Source: Cordylochernes scorpioides (lineage: Eukaryota > Arthropoda > Arachnida > Pseudoscorpiones > Chernetidae). From it: 64,000 bases of DNA. The position numbers were made by a program, and so were the translations under genes. The notes below the pieces were generated by a model. The model did no database searches. It worked only from the letters and a program-made list of their open reading frames with translations, and was not told the DNA's origin. Positions 45,739 through 57,290 of the stretch are shown in pieces. Position 1 is the stretch's first letter. The number at the start of each line of letters is the position of its first letter. The stretch covers positions 57,006,507 through 57,070,506 of the forward strand of contig CP092863.1 of the NCBI GenBank assembly GCA_030710605.1, written 5' to 3'.

Positions 45739-47400
45739 TCAGATGTCTCCATGCATCTCTATCACAGCAGCATTGTCCACTATCTTGGGTGTGTAAAGCA
45801 GCTGCTCTGGGTCTATGTCAATTTTTTGCAAGGCTGCGGTCATTGCTGGGCATGAGAATATGTGAGTAGGTGTTAGTTCCACACCAGGACAGTTGTTGCA
45901 TGTCCTATAGGTTCTTGTGCCAACTGGATGTATTGTCATTTCTTTATAGTGTTTTGTTCTAAGCCGTGTTATAGTTTTTGTCTTTTTTCTCTCAGTGTTT
46001 ATTTCGCATTTTGATTTTTTTCTTCTTATTTTTGTTCAATTATCTTGTATTTTTGCAAAGCATCAGCGTCAAATAATGGCATTTGTTCTTTCCTTTGGCT
46101 CAACTTTCTGGCTTCCTTTGCAAATTCAACTGCCATTTCATTACCCCCGATCCAAACACTGGCAGGAATCCATTGTAGAATGCAGTTATTCTCCAATGAT
46201 ATCAGTTGAGTAAGTAACGAGTGTATTTTCTGGGTGATTATAGTATTGCCCTTCTGAATTGCTTCTAGATCGGATATGAAGTCGTTGTACGGTATATTAT
46301 AATTCCTTCTGCTTGATGCAGGGATGGTTGGTTAAGGCATACATCAAGAGCTTTCCAGATAGCTGTCAGTTCACAAGTAAAATCTTTCTTGCCCTTTCTT
46401 TGATTTTGATGTATGTTCCATCTTGCAGTATTATGTTAATTCTAGCCCCTCCATTACTTATGGTAAGGTCTGATGATCCATCTGTATATGCTGTTAAATA
46501 ATTTATCTGATCGCATAAACCAATTGTGTCAAGTCCTTTCTTTTTAAGTATGTTTTTGTTCTCTTTTTTTTATTGCGGGTTCATTCAGGTTAAGATTGAA
46601 GGATTACATTTGATGACAATGGGTTTGGAAATATTGGTTATTCTCGAATTTGAAATTCATTATGTTTCATATTTATGCTCTTTCTAATATTGTTGTCGTA
46701 TTGAAGTGTTGAAGATCTTTTGAGCCTTTCTTTTTGTGTCCAGTTTAAATAGGTTCTATGGGATATGTTTTCGGTTTCTTTAGTTTTTAAGCTATTGGTG
46801 AATTTTATTGTTTTTAATTGTCTTCTTCTTTCAAGTAGGTCTAGACCATATTCTCTCTGAATTTTCTAATTGTTGGTATTTGAAACAGAACCAGTGATTA
46901 ATTTGGCCGCTTTTGTTTGAACACTGTCTAGTCTTCTTTTTAGTGATGAACTTGAGGGAGCCCAAACAGGTGGCCTTATTAAAGTAATATATGTTGTTCT
47001 GAGAATTTTGGGTTTTGCTCCCCAATTTGTTCCACATAGCCTTCTCAGAATGTTTAGGTTTCTGGTAGCTCTATTTGAGGTGCTAATTATGTGTTTTGTA
47101 AATCGCAATTCCTCATCAAGTATCATACCTAGTTAATTTGGAGATCTAATTTTATCAATTATATGGTTGTTTATGCTTATTTTGGAGTTAAATTCATGCC
47201 TTTTTTCCTGTCAGTGAAAGAGACCTATAGGTTTGTGTTTATTGGGTTTATTGTCATTTTTAATTTCATTGCCCATTTCTCCAGTCCTCTCATTGATGTG
47301 TTCAGTATTTTTCTGATATTTCTATGCTGCTACTTGTGTGCCATATGGCTATATAATCTGCATAACAGGCAACCTTTGTGTCTTCAGTGAGGATGGATGT
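45739..47400 (-). pseudogene. LINE ORF2 remnant: RT end, RNase H, zinc knuckle
   Basis: Minus-strand non-LTR retrotransposon of the type with an RNase H after RT (Jockey/R1/I-like). RT catalytic box reads YADY at 47353-47364 where YADD is required. Next is LDEELRFTKHI and NLNILRRLCGTNWGAK (46866-47126). RNase H is at about 46500-46080 (GSSDLTISNGGA near its start; WIPASVWIGGNEMAVEFAKE near its end). The C-terminus at 45739-45939 has RTCNNCPGVELTPTHIFSCP, the usual knuckle. Many stops and shifts; dead. Confidence 0.82.
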
Positions 47401-47411
47401 TGTTAAGGTTG

Positions 47412-47577
47412 TGTCGTAATTAGATGTACAACAACTCAAACTTGACCATGACTCTTTATTTAGCTCTTATTCTTTTCGTTTGGCCAACAAAAAATGTCCA
47501 ATTTATATACACATATATTCTTAGATAATGAGACTTTAAAGAATGCAAATAATCTTCATCTATTTACATACACAACA
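47412..47577 (-). repeat. Gypsy element C, single LTR
   Basis: 166 bp, TG...CA on the minus strand, immediately after a polypurine run (AAGGGGGGAGATG, minus strand, 47578-47590). It is the 3' LTR of the Gypsy remnant upstream on the minus strand; no second copy was seen. Confidence 0.65.
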
Positions 47578-47589
47578 CATCTCCCCCCC

Positions 47590-48780
47590 TTAATAATACT
47601 CCAGTCGGTCTGGGGGGTTTTCTGGCTCTCTGAGGTCTAGGACTGCGGACGGGCACTTGCACAGCGGCAGGCTCCGGTTTAGGAGTGCAAGAAGGCACGT
47701 GCACAGCAACAGGCCCTGGTCTAGGAGTTCAAAAGTGTACGTGCACAGAAGCAGTCTCCTCCTTGTTTCCTGATGTAACCTCTGGAACCTCCTCTTCACT
47801 TTATTTCTGACTTCCACCTACAGGCTTCTCTCCTGATGTTCGAGGAAGTATCAAATTTCTTGTCTCCACTTGTTTCTTTCTCACAGGTCGCAATTGATTG
47901 ATATGCCTCTCATACACGACGCCCTCGCAACTTATAAGGTCGTGACGGTAGCTCAATAATTTCAAAATGATAACTTTTTACCGTTTAGGTCCAGTTGCAT
48001 AGTTGCGCAAATAAACCTCGCAACCTCTAGTAAACTGCTCCTGCCTTCTTACGGCCTCATGAAATACCTCTCGCGGATTTCCCATCTTGGTATTAAATTC
48101 GAGAATTTTGATCTTAAACTTCTCTTCATTAGCAGGGGGAATGCTCTATGAGAAAATAGGAATCTTTGTAGATTCGTCTCTAAATCATCCTTCCCATTAT
48201 TCTTTCTCAAAAGGTTTTCAAACTCTCTTACATATCTCTCAGCTAAACCATTTGTACTAGGATTAAACGGACTGGTCTTAGTGTGCCGTGTACCATTCAT
48301 TTTGGTAAATTGCTCGAATTCACCGGAGACAAACTGTCTTCCGTTATCTGTAACCAAAAATTAGGGCAATCCAAATCTGGCAAACATGTCTCTAAGATAA
48401 TTTATAATCGTTTTGCTGGTAATATCTTTGATGATAAAAATTTCTATCCACTTTGAGTATGCGTCCACGAGAACCAAAAACATTCTTCCCATGAACGGAC
48501 CCGCTAGATCAAGATGAAGTCGATGCCACTGTTTTTTGGGGCAAATCCATTCCGAATGGTAGCCGGGGGCATGCTTGCCGATTCTTGGCATACTCTACAT
48601 TCTCTAGTTAACTCCTCGATGTTACTGTCTATGCCTGGCCACCAGAAAATACCGTCTGGCAATCATCTTCATTTTAACTATCCCCATGTGTATTTCATGC
48701 AAGTCATTTAAAATTAAATATCTTAATATTTGGGGAATTACCACTCTTTCACGCCATTGAAGACAACCAAACTCCAAATT
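47590..48780 (-). pseudogene. Gypsy element C: integrase remnant
   Basis: Minus strand. 48361-48591: PRIGKHAPGYHSEWICPKKQ and LDLAGPFMGRMFLVLVDAYS, the start of the catalytic core of a K02A2.6-like Gypsy integrase. After an in-frame TAA near 48360 the same frame continues at 48049-48357: LVTDNGRQFVSGEFEQF (second D) and PSTNGLAERYVREFENLL (catalytic E). Then a frameshift, a C-terminal region, and a proline/cysteine-rich tail with three ~48-bp direct repeats at about 47650-47790. Sequence upstream (48600-48780) is the decayed zinc-binding part. RT and gag are missing. Confidence 0.85.
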
Positions 48781-49039
48781 TAATTACTCCTTGATCTTAT
48801 AATGAGGAGCTAGTGGGTTTTCTCTCGGTACCCTTGTGAATTTCCACACACACACAGTTGCATTCTCTAACATTCCTTAATACTATAGACAGTATTCTGT
48901 CATCTTGGAAACGAACCAGAATTTGGTCAAATATTCCAAGGGTCCAGGGGGGACCGCAAGGAGGTGTGGTCGGACTTCTCCCCTTCCCCCTGGAATGCCG
49001 TCACTACAGGATAAAGCACTCTTGGTGATTTTTTAAATT

Positions 49040-50026
49040 GTGATTCAGAATCTGCCACTAAAGCTTTACGAGCGTTTCGTTCCTTTAAAGATATTCGAAG
49101 CGGTAAAGGACCAATGAGTTGCTACTCTCTAAAGCGATTGATTAAAAGTTTTGAGGAAACTGGATCTCCGGAAGCAAAACCTTGGAGTGGAAGACCATCG
49201 ACATGCAAGTCAGTGGCTGTTACGGTTTTGCAGAATGCTGAAGCTATTGAAACGTTATCCACGTATGGAGAGGTAAGTGCTAGACAAGTTTCTCGACAAA
49301 CGGGGATTTCGTATGGAACAGTTTGGTGAGAACACACATTTAGAATTTTTCTATAAAAATACCCTAACAAAATTCAATGTTTTCACGAGTTGAAAGTCAG
49401 CGATTTTGAGAAGCGTCAAGAATTCGCTGCATGGATTTTCCGGCAAATTGATATTGATAAAAACTGGCTGTCAAATGTTCTAAGAACAGATGATGCTCAC
49501 TTTTATCTAAAGGGAGAATTTAACATTCAAAACTGCCTCATTTTGGCAACAGAAAACCCTAGGATTTTTACAGAAATACCACTTCATCAGTCCAGAGTTA
49601 CAGTTTTGTGTGGGTTCACTTCTTCTTTTATTATTGGGCCATTTTTGAGAGAAAAGGTTATTCCCATATTGCAGGACAGACAAGCACTAAGCGAAATAAC
49701 ATTCATGCAAGATGGAGGACCTCCTCATATCTCCCGCGGTGCCAAACAATTGCTGAAGGATACGTTCGGTGAAATTCGTTGATAAGTCGCCACTTTATAT
49801 TCCAGTGGCCTCCAATATCACCAGACTTGACGCCTTACAATTTCGGTTATGAGGGTACATTAAGTAGCGTTTTTATCGATGCCGTCCTACCACATTGGCC
49901 ATGTTGAAGGCTTCTATCAGATGGCACGTTTTATAAATTTCAACTATTTAATTGTGACCATTCTGTCATCTATCGTCTGCAGGCGGTGTTTGAGAATGAA
50001 GGGCGCCACATTGAGCAAGGATTGTG
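49040..50026 (+). pseudogene. mariner/Tc-superfamily transposase (DUF4817-like), dead
   Basis: Plus strand, belongs to the long-TIR element. N-terminal helix-turn-helix: ALRAFRSFKDIRSGKGPMS, then SLKRLIKSFEETGSPEAKP and ARQVSRQTGISYGTVW (to 49326). A frameshift leads to the catalytic region 49390-49782: VLRTDDAHFYLKGEF (first acidic site), ITFMQDGGPPHISRGAKQLL (second D), and after another break WPPISPDLTPYNFGYEG, where the last D is replaced by N. A final fragment RLQAVFENEGRHIEQGL ends at TGA 50024-50026. Frameshifts and the lost third acidic residue mean no activity. Confidence 0.85.
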
Positions 50027-50711
50027 ACCTGATACAAGAGAGAAGGCAGTTACCTCATGTGTTATATTTTGTAGCTCTTTGTTTTGGGTTTTGGGAATAA
50101 TAAATGCTGTCCTCACATCTTGACTCTTTTTTTTTTCTGTGAACAGTAATTTTTTTGTTTGTCATTTGTCCACATCTTATATTATGTCGTGCAGGCCAAA
50201 GTGTTATAACTTCTCGAATAACACTGGCATACACAATTTTACCCCTTATATTTCGTTTATCTCTTTTCGCTCATTAGAAGAAATAGCATAAGGAATATTC
50301 TCTGTATCCCCCCCCACCAACTTTAGAAATATTGCGCAAAAAATAATACAAAATGATTTTACTACCACGTTTTTCAACGCAAAAGGTCGATTTAAAAATG
50401 ATTTTTTTTAGGGGATACATTTTCAAAATTATGTACAGTATAATAAACAATGATAACATTTGACAAACCCATAGGATATTCGGAATAAAGTACGACAAAT
50501 ATATTTTGTCACTCCCCTCTATATTTCATTTTTGGATCATGACAAATACCCAGTTAAATAGTCAAGTGTCGCCAATTAGTAAAGAAACTACACATTCCTT
50601 ATAGCACGAAATCCTATTAGTAGTGCCATCATAATTTTTGGTACTATATTAAAATTTCAAAAATTCGTGTATTGATATCAGCAGTGTTTTTCAAACATTC
50701 AATCTATTTCA

Positions 50712-51140
50712 TAAAACCCCATCTAAAATATATATATTTTTTGCTATACATGTTTTAATTTGCATTTACCTATTTTACATATCTCAGATTGTATTTAAAA
50801 ATCGTTAACCATTTCTTCTAACTTTTGGCGGAATGGTGTTTTATTAATTTATCATTTGATATCATTAGGGTTCTTTCCTGGTATTCAAAAAGGAAAAATA
50901 CGTGTTGTTCAGTTATATTTTTCAATTTATCAAACAATTTGGCCGCTGAATCGCTGATTCTGTTAGAGCGCCATCTCTAGCGAATTAAGTTGTAACTAAA
51001 ATCAATTTCGAATTTTTCATTATTTGCCATAAAATATCCCATTGCATCCTGAACCCAATGGTGTTTACCGCATTGCTCTAGCGCAAATATTCGCGGAGTT
51101 ATTAATTTTTAAAGTTGTGCGGGACTTTTGGATCACCCTG
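50712..51140 (+). repeat. right long terminal inverted repeat
   Basis: Pairs with 45132-45558. The outer edge TATA joins directly to dispersed repeat copy B. Confidence 0.9.
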
Positions 51141-51148
51141 TATATATA

Positions 51149-51815
51149 TGTCGAATCCTGTCGACTCAATGTCGAATGCGGGGGTGGTGTCGACTCACTG
51201 TGGGATTGCTGTGGACTCACTGTCGAATCCTATATAATTTTGTGGTTGGGTGGATATGATTGGATTGGTGATGGGTGGCGGAGTCTTGGTTGAATGGTAA
51301 AAAGGTATTCCACAGGGTAAGAACGAACACACCTGGATGGGTTGAAAAAAGACCTTGCGAGGGAGAAGAATGAGATTTGACGTATGGCCTTTCACATGAT
51401 GGAGCGTACACTACCTTGGTTGGAGTCTATGTTGAGCACACCTAGCTCGTAGCACGGTCACCTACCTTCTCTTTATCTCTTGTCCGAGATTATCGTCATT
51501 AACTCTCTCGACTTCTCATTGGTGGAGATCTTTCCACGTGCTCTCTGATGATTCGCTATCAATTTGTCATGCTTAGAGGTGATTGGCTCAGTACCTCCAT
51601 TGTCGCCATGATTGCAATCCTCCAGGAAGAAGAAGGCCTTTGAACTTAAGTTTTATGGGTCCAGGGCAGTGACCTTTACTTCCTGGATGATGCAATACTG
51701 TACTTTGTTTTTTTCCCATCTCGCGAGGCCTAACTTTTATTAAACCTTTAGACGATACATTATACATAGTTTGTGGTGGGGTTACATAATCCTATATACC
51801 GATTATCACACATAT
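51149..51815 (+). repeat. dispersed repeat, copy B
   Basis: Same orientation as 917-1815. The minisatellite head is reduced to about four TGTCGAATCC/TGTCGACTCA units. The remaining body keeps TGTGGTTGGGTGGATATGAT, TTTCACATGATGGAGCG and CTCCAGGAAGAAGAAGGCC. The minus-strand frames over 51195-51411 mirror those at copy A and reflect the shared sequence, not a demonstrated gene. Confidence 0.85.
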
Positions 51816-51820
51816 ATATA

Positions 51821-52207
51821 GATGGAAATTTTGCCAGGAGGAAATTGATCTAAAGAGACAAGGGTCGCCTCTCCCGTCAAAATAGACGTCTAAAACCAGA
51901 CGCCATCTATTGACCGTCGCCGCAAATAGCGGCCTCGGGTCGGTGACAAAGCCACAACACCAGCTTTGGCAAACTGAAAAGCGTCCACCTAGAGACCATG
52001 GTTTCGGGCTAATGGCCCTCGTCAGTCTAGGGCAGACTTTATTTCATGAGATCCACACGGAATCTATTAGAATCTTGACAATTTGCCGAAGAGGTGTTTA
52101 GCTGGCAAAGTGGCTGGGCCATATCTATGGCTAAAATATAGATGGAAATTTTGTCGGGAAGAAATTTATCTAAAGAGACAAGGAACGCCTCTCCCGTCAA
52201 AATTATT
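51821..52207 (-). mobile_element. retrozyme-like repeat: 320-bp monomer plus partial second copy
   Basis: The 67 bp at 51821-51887 (GATGGAAATTTTGCCAGGAG start, CTCTCCCGTCAAAAT end) recur at 52141-52207 with about nine differences, giving a period of 320 bp. One complete type I hammerhead ribozyme lies in the unit on the minus strand (51988-52031). Small (about 170-400 nt) hammerhead-bearing units in tandem or partial-tandem form are the defining structure of metazoan retrozymes, which produce circular RNAs and are thought to borrow a retroelement's reverse transcriptase. There is no coding capacity. Copies at 42.0, 56.5 and 61.65 kb are degenerate. Confidence 0.75.
51988..52031 (-). ncRNA. 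type I hammerhead ribozyme
   Basis: Read on the minus strand: stem I CCTAGA (52031-52026) pairs perfectly with TCTAGG (51993-51988). The core box CTGACGA (52025-52019) fits CTGANGA. Stem II is GGGC with GCCC (52018-52015 and 52009-52006), loop CATTA. The GAAA box is 52005-52002. Stem III is CC with GG (52001-52000 and 51997-51996), extended by the A-T pair between the last A of GAAA and T51995, with a 2-nt loop. C51994 is the cleavage nucleotide. Every invariant position is present. The very short stem III matches hammerheads of retrozymes and Penelope elements, which often cleave best as dimers. Activity is predicted, not shown. Confidence 0.87.
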
Positions 52208-52338
52208 TTAATGAAAAACCTGTGAAAAACCTACCATTTCGACCAACCCTACAGTAAGTCAACAGGGTCTTACATAACAATCAACAATCAAAAAAGGGTC
52301 CAAACAAACAAATCAAATCGAATAATATTATATATATA

Positions 52339-52385
52339 CTAGACGAATGGTCCGGCTTCGCCCGAGAATTCCCCCGAGTGCAATT
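52339..52385 (+). repeat. dispersed CCCGGCTTCGCCC repeat, copy 2
   Basis: ACTAGACGAATGGTCCGGCT then TCGCCCGAGAATTC, again directly after a TA run. Same orientation as the other copies. Downstream sequence (52390-53090) holds nothing recognisable. Confidence 0.6.
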
Positions 52386-53095
52386 TACTTCATACTGAAA
52401 GTACATCAATAATAAATAGTAGAAGTACAATATAATAGCAATACAGAAGTAACACATAAACCACAGACAAAAAGTGGTGGGATGGCAAAAATGTATTATA
52501 TTAGTGTTTGGTATATTTAATTATTTTTCGCAATCCATTTAATGTTCAAAATCAATATAGTTTAAATAGATGGCAGCTTTTCCACCAAATCCCTAGGTAC
52601 CCGCCCCAGCGCATTAACCCTTGAAATTGCCTGAGTTGAGTAAGTGACTGCAATGGATCTTGACTGCGATGCCCATTTTCACAGTAAGAATAAGAAAATA
52701 TAGGTATATAAAAAAAATTAATCTAAAATACTGACATGTAAATATTTTTCTGTAAAAGATATAAAGAGCATTTTATATGCTCTAAAATCGCAATAGAAGA
52801 CTGTATTTTAAACGATTTTCTTTAAAAAGAGATAAAAAAAACAAAGGCCAGAACAAAAATTAATAATAAAATACGAAGGACATTATTTACATACAGTAAT
52901 GCTAATTAAAAATAAAAACGAATCCGCCCCATATTTATAAACCATGGTATATAGGTTGATTTTTTTTTCTAAATTTTCCAAAACTGGTGTTGTGGCTCAT
53001 CACCACTAGTAAGGTTATTTACTATGCATGATTTGCATAGTTCGGATGCATAATTAAAGAGAGAGATGCTTCTCAGGTACATGTGTGTGAATATA

Positions 53096-54942
53096 CAATT
53101 GAGCAACGATTATCCGATTCAATTTGGGAATGGGGGTGTTCGGATAATCGATATTTCGGATAACCGATCATTCCTTCCTTCAAAATAAAATACTAAAGTC
53201 ATAGTAGTAATATGTGAAAAAATAATCAGTTATATTAAACATAAATTTGTTTAATACTTGTATTTTTTGCTTTATTTATTATTGCTATTTATATTCTATT
53301 ACCTATGGGATTTATATGATGCGGTGAGAATACTGTTGAAGCCGTTTACTATAAAAGAAAATGTATATACATGTATATATTATGCTTATTTTAAATCTTA
53401 AAAATAATCGTACTGTATTACAGGGAACTGATTAAATTGATACGTGCAAAATGGCCATTAAAGTATACAGTACTTATAGTTCATGAAAAAAATCCAGAAT
53501 TTGCTTTTGCTTCAGAGCTGATGTTCGTTTTTGGCCGCTAAATCTCGCAAATACTTTAAAGAAAGCATTTGAACAGTATTGTATTCTTTTTGTTGTTCTA
53601 GCCACTTCATAGCCGTCTCAAGGCAATGAAAAGCTTCTCCATTGGATGCTCCTTTTTCAACCTGGTTGTCATCCCGAATCTCTTCCTCCTTGTCGCTAGA
53701 ACCTTGATCATCGACGACACTTTCGATTTTGTCATCGTCCGTCAATATTGATAGCCAGGGTCATCAAGGTCGCACTCCAGGCAATTTTGAATGTCTTTCT
53801 GGTCACATTCCTCAAATACAGAAGATTATATAATGAGCTAAGCCAGCTCTGATACAAATTGGCTGTCTGGTAGCTCTTCAGATGCAAGAATAGATTCTTC
53901 TGATGGAAGAAGCTTATTCCAATATTTTGATACTGTGATGTCATTTAGAGTGGCCCAAGCTTCTGCTGCCATGTACACAGCTTTCTTCAAGTCAATTTAT
54001 TTGTACATATGTTTTACACATTTTTTAATAATTTTCCTCCATCAGAACCGTAGGTGGTAATTCTTTTCCTCTCTGTAATAACATTTAAATCTTCAAATTA
54101 CTCCTTGATCCATTGGTTGGAGAAGAGAAGTTACGCTAGGAGGGGAAAATCAACTTTACATTTTTCCATTTTCTCTTTCCATTGAAATGCTTGAGGGATG
54201 GATTGGAGTGTTATCAATCATCAATAGAGCATTTCCAGATTTCCCAGTTGCGATCTGATGTTTTTTGATTTCAGGGATAAATACAATGTCATACCACTCT
54301 ATAAAAATGTTTGTTCCCATCCACAAGTGTTTTGTTTCTTGTAGATAACAGGCAATATTCTTATTCCTTTAAAGCACCGTGGATTTGCAAATTTCCCTAT
54401 GATTAGCAAAGGTAGCCTATGTGTTCCATTAATATTTCCGCATACCATAGCAGTGATACGTGATTTGCTTGCCTTATAGCCAGATTCTGACATTTCATTC
54501 TCAGAGACTAGGGATTTTGTTGGCATTTTCTTTCAATATAAACCAGTTTCGTCTGTATTGTATACATTGCTTTTATTATAGACTTCCTTATTTATCATAT
54601 TTTTAAAATACTCTTTAAAATGTTTAGCTGCTTCAGTATTAGCTATTGTTGTTATTGTTGATGTATAAATTGTTGCATTTCCAACTCCATATTTCCGAGA
54701 TAAGCTTAACCCACTAGCACCATTCTTCAACTTATCTACTATTTTAAGTTTTTTAGTAAAACTGAGAATAACACGTTTACGTTTAGAATACATTGTTGGC
54801 AGGATGAAAGGAGCCTGCCGCCAGGTGCCAGTCCCAGGAAACCTGCTATGTTAGCTTTCGGTGTCGCCGTTTTGTTTTCAGATTAGCTTTCGGATAACCG
54901 ATGTTTCGGATAATCGGTATTCGGATAATCGATACTCTCCTG
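53096..54942 (-). mobile_element. pogo/Tigger-like DNA transposon
   Basis: Termini carry ...CGATTATCCGA inward from both ends (left GAGCAACGATTATCCGA; right, inverse, GAGTATCGATTATCCGA), with further GATAATCGATATTTCGGATA-type subterminal copies. TA lies at each outer edge (53094-53095 and 54943-54944). The interior holds one minus-strand DDE_1 transposase. The ends have diverged, so it is old. Confidence 0.85.
53512..54793 (-). pseudogene. Tigger-like transposase, decayed
   Basis: From ATG 54793: MYSKRKRVILSFTKKLKIVD and LSLSRKYGVGNATI form the CENP-B/psq-type DNA-binding region. The catalytic domain shows NTDETGLY (first D), SRITAMVCGNINGTHRLPLL, LLMIDNTPIHP (second D, near 54200) and SLLQPMDQGVI (third D, near 54110). 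These are spread over at least three frames (54533-54793, 54299-54526, then 53944 down to 53512). The acidic tail DDKIESVVDDQGSSDKEEE lies at 53600-53745. The middle of the DNA-binding region is shortened. Non-functional. Confidence 0.87.
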
Positions 54943-54949
54943 TAATCCG

Positions 54950-56415
54950 CCCGACCCCTTACGATAATAATATATATATATATATAAACAAGAAATAAAT
55001 AAATAGGATAATTTTTTGGTCTGTTTTCTCGTTGTGTTATTTATATTTATAAATAATATAATAAATTATAATTTTAAGACTTAATTTTTATTAATAAATC
55101 GATAATTTTTCACTATATTCTGAAATAATTGAGATATTAGGGTAAAGTAAACTGAAGTTATCAATATTATAAACTTTGGAATAAGAGGTAATAATCCACC
55201 ACCGCCTGGGATATAGCCGTAGGGAAGAGCTAATCCTTTTGGTCAATATTTCCTGAAACTCTCAATTCCTTACATGTTCAAACTCTTAAATCTCCTCGGT
55301 ATCACTAGGCTGTTATCAAGGCGGTATAAATTTTCTTTGTTCACTGACAAATATAAGTATGCCTTTATTCACGATAAAATGCATCAAAGACGCTGACCCT
55401 CTAGATAAGTCTCTTATCTATTAACCTTCCTGTGACAGCAGGTTATACATTTTATTCATACAACTGGGACCTTCTTTCGAACATATAATATACACAAACA
55501 AATGTGTCTGAAAGTTATTGTAAGGGAAAAATCGAACTGATGTCTCTGATCGTAATTATTTAACCTTCCTGATTTTCATATACTGTACTATGTGTATTTG
55601 GAACGGATAATAAAAACAGCATTCGTCTATATCGTATATCAGGAATACTGACAATAACATTATAATTTTCTCTAGATATTTTAAGAGAAGAAAGAAATAT
55701 TTTCAAAAAGCCTTTCAGCCCTTCTCGGTTATATCAAAACGATATTTTATATTTCCTATAATATCCAATTTATGACCTTTCTTGCACTAAAGACGCTGAA
55801 AGATGTGATTTCTCTCCATCATCATAATAAATGTAATGCTGTGATCAATAGAAGAAGTTAATTGAAAAATTTAATAGCAACTAAAGATAAATCTGTTTCT
55901 ATTTCAAGCCAAAGAACATAAAAGAAAGGGTAACTTTAAAAGAATGATAAAACTTTAAAAGTTTAATAAGACAATTGAATTTAAAAGTAGGCTTTGAAGC
56001 AGCTTCCGGTTCACTAAGAACTTCACCTCACAATTGAACAATCCCATATGAAATTCTTATAACCAGGATTTATTTATTTCTTGATATAGGACTTTGATGA
56101 AAAATAGGTAAATTCAACTAGACAAATTATGTTTGATATAACCTATTCTGATGAAATGGTCGACTTTGTTTTGTATAATTCTTATTATTATATTAATAAA
56201 ACTTTTATTCAATCGAAATAATTGAGAGAATGTGATTAATTTTCTAGATAAGAGATTTCTTCTTTAAAAATCACAAAATTATTCGTTAAAATCAAATTAT
56301 AATAATTTTCTAATATGAATCTGCTCGCGCTGGGCAGAAACATCTAGAACCTTAACTAATTTTGAAGAAAGAGGTTTATCTTATCTCAAATATTTAAATA
56401 TAAAGGCAATATATT
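54950..56415. other. unassigned AT-rich sequence
   Basis: No element ends, frames or repeat partners recognised. Confidence 0.45.
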
Positions 56416-56418
56416 CAT

Positions 56419-56645
56419 AGATGGAAATTTTGATAGGAAGCTTTTTATTTTGAATCACTATTCTACCTCCATATTTTCCATCTAAGGGTTACCCATAGTA
56501 TCAGCCTAGCCACTTCACCAGCTAAAGCATCTTTAATAAATTCTGACGATTTCTTGAATCCCTTTTGGATCTCATTAGATTAAAGCACTTCTTAAACTGA
56601 CGAATTCGATTGCCCTAAACCATGTTGGATGGGTAAAAATTCTCG
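56419..56645 (+). repeat. retrozyme-like repeat, degenerate copy (plus strand)
   Basis: Inverse-oriented relative of 51821-52207. It starts with ATAGATGGAAATTTTG and carries TAGCCACTTCACCAGCTAAA, the complement of the 52.1-kb TTTAGCTGG...GTGGCT block. The ribozyme site keeps CTGACGA (56597-56603) and CCATGTTGG, but GAAA has become TAAA (56616-56619) and stem II no longer pairs well, so cleavage is not expected. Confidence 0.6.
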
Positions 56646-56763
56646 ACTGGTTATATGTAGCACATCTTTCTCTCTAGTAACGTAGAAACAATCGAACTTA
56701 TTAGGCGCATATAAGGCTTAGAAAGCCCCATTTTATTACTTAAGCACAGAAGTTGTTGATTTT

Positions 56764-56799
56764 CACTGTGGAAGGGCAGTAATGCTCGAAAGCTCGGCA
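56764..56799 (+). other. degenerate hammerhead-like motif (Penelope type)
   Basis: CACTGTGGA, a GGGC...GCTC hairpin, then CGAAAGCTCGGC. The layout matches the motifs at 14686 and 59977, with core CTGTGGA instead of CTGANGA. The adjoining minus-strand stretch 56740-57030 contains a broken frame (EWLRHVLERCKKRLRRES near 56985-57030) that could be a Penelope or other element remnant. Confidence 0.4.
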
Positions 56800-57290
56800 A
56801 AATATTTTTAAAAAACTTTGAAAGAAACCTTTCACCTTATGATTTTGCGCTTTTTTTGAATATACAGAATAATATATCAGGCAATGTTTCTTCACAAATA
56901 TATCTTGAATAAACCTTTTGAACAACGTATTGTTGCACCGGGCTGCGGTTTGGCAGATTCTTCAGTCTTGATTCTCTCCTCAGACGTTTCTTGCATCTTT
57001 CCAGAACGTGTCTCAACCATTCTACAAGGTTAAACCAGTCATTAATAAGACAACTATATATTTAGGTAGCACCTAGAATCTCTCTTTATTTATCACATCA
57101 AAGTTTAAAGCAGGTGGGGTATTTAGTGTATCGAAATACAAATGTTTTATAGTACATACTATTTTCTAGTAATAATCTGTTTTATAAAAATAAAATATAA
57201 TTTGAATTTTAAATCGTGAAGATAGAGGCTGCCTGGCCGATTGATTGAGAATAATTTTTAACGCCTTGCTAAATGTTTTAATTTTGTTTG

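Larger units (their letters stand above)
45132..51140 (+). mobile_element. mariner/Tc-superfamily element with ~430-bp terminal repeats
   Basis: Inverted terminal repeats 45132-45558 and 50712-51140 begin CAGGGTGATCCAAAAGTCCC and are flanked by TA (45130-45131 and 51141-51142). They match along about 430 bp with scattered differences. The interior contains a transposase relic at about 49040-50026, and two foreign insertions that explain the 6-kb length: a minus-strand LINE remnant (45739-47400) and a minus-strand Gypsy remnant (47412-48780). Terminal repeats this long are unusual for the superfamily. A lone piece of the same end occurs at 60373-60472. Confidence 0.85.

Noticed and set aside
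47590-47817. Cysteine/leucine-rich 75-codon protein
   Set aside because: Wrong frame of the Gypsy C integrase tail; the periodicity comes from three ~48-bp direct repeats.
56940-57000. CTGAAGAATCTGCC...CCAAACC on the minus strand as another hammerhead
   Set aside because: The core box is possible, but there is no GAAA and no convincing stem II; kept only as possible element sequence.
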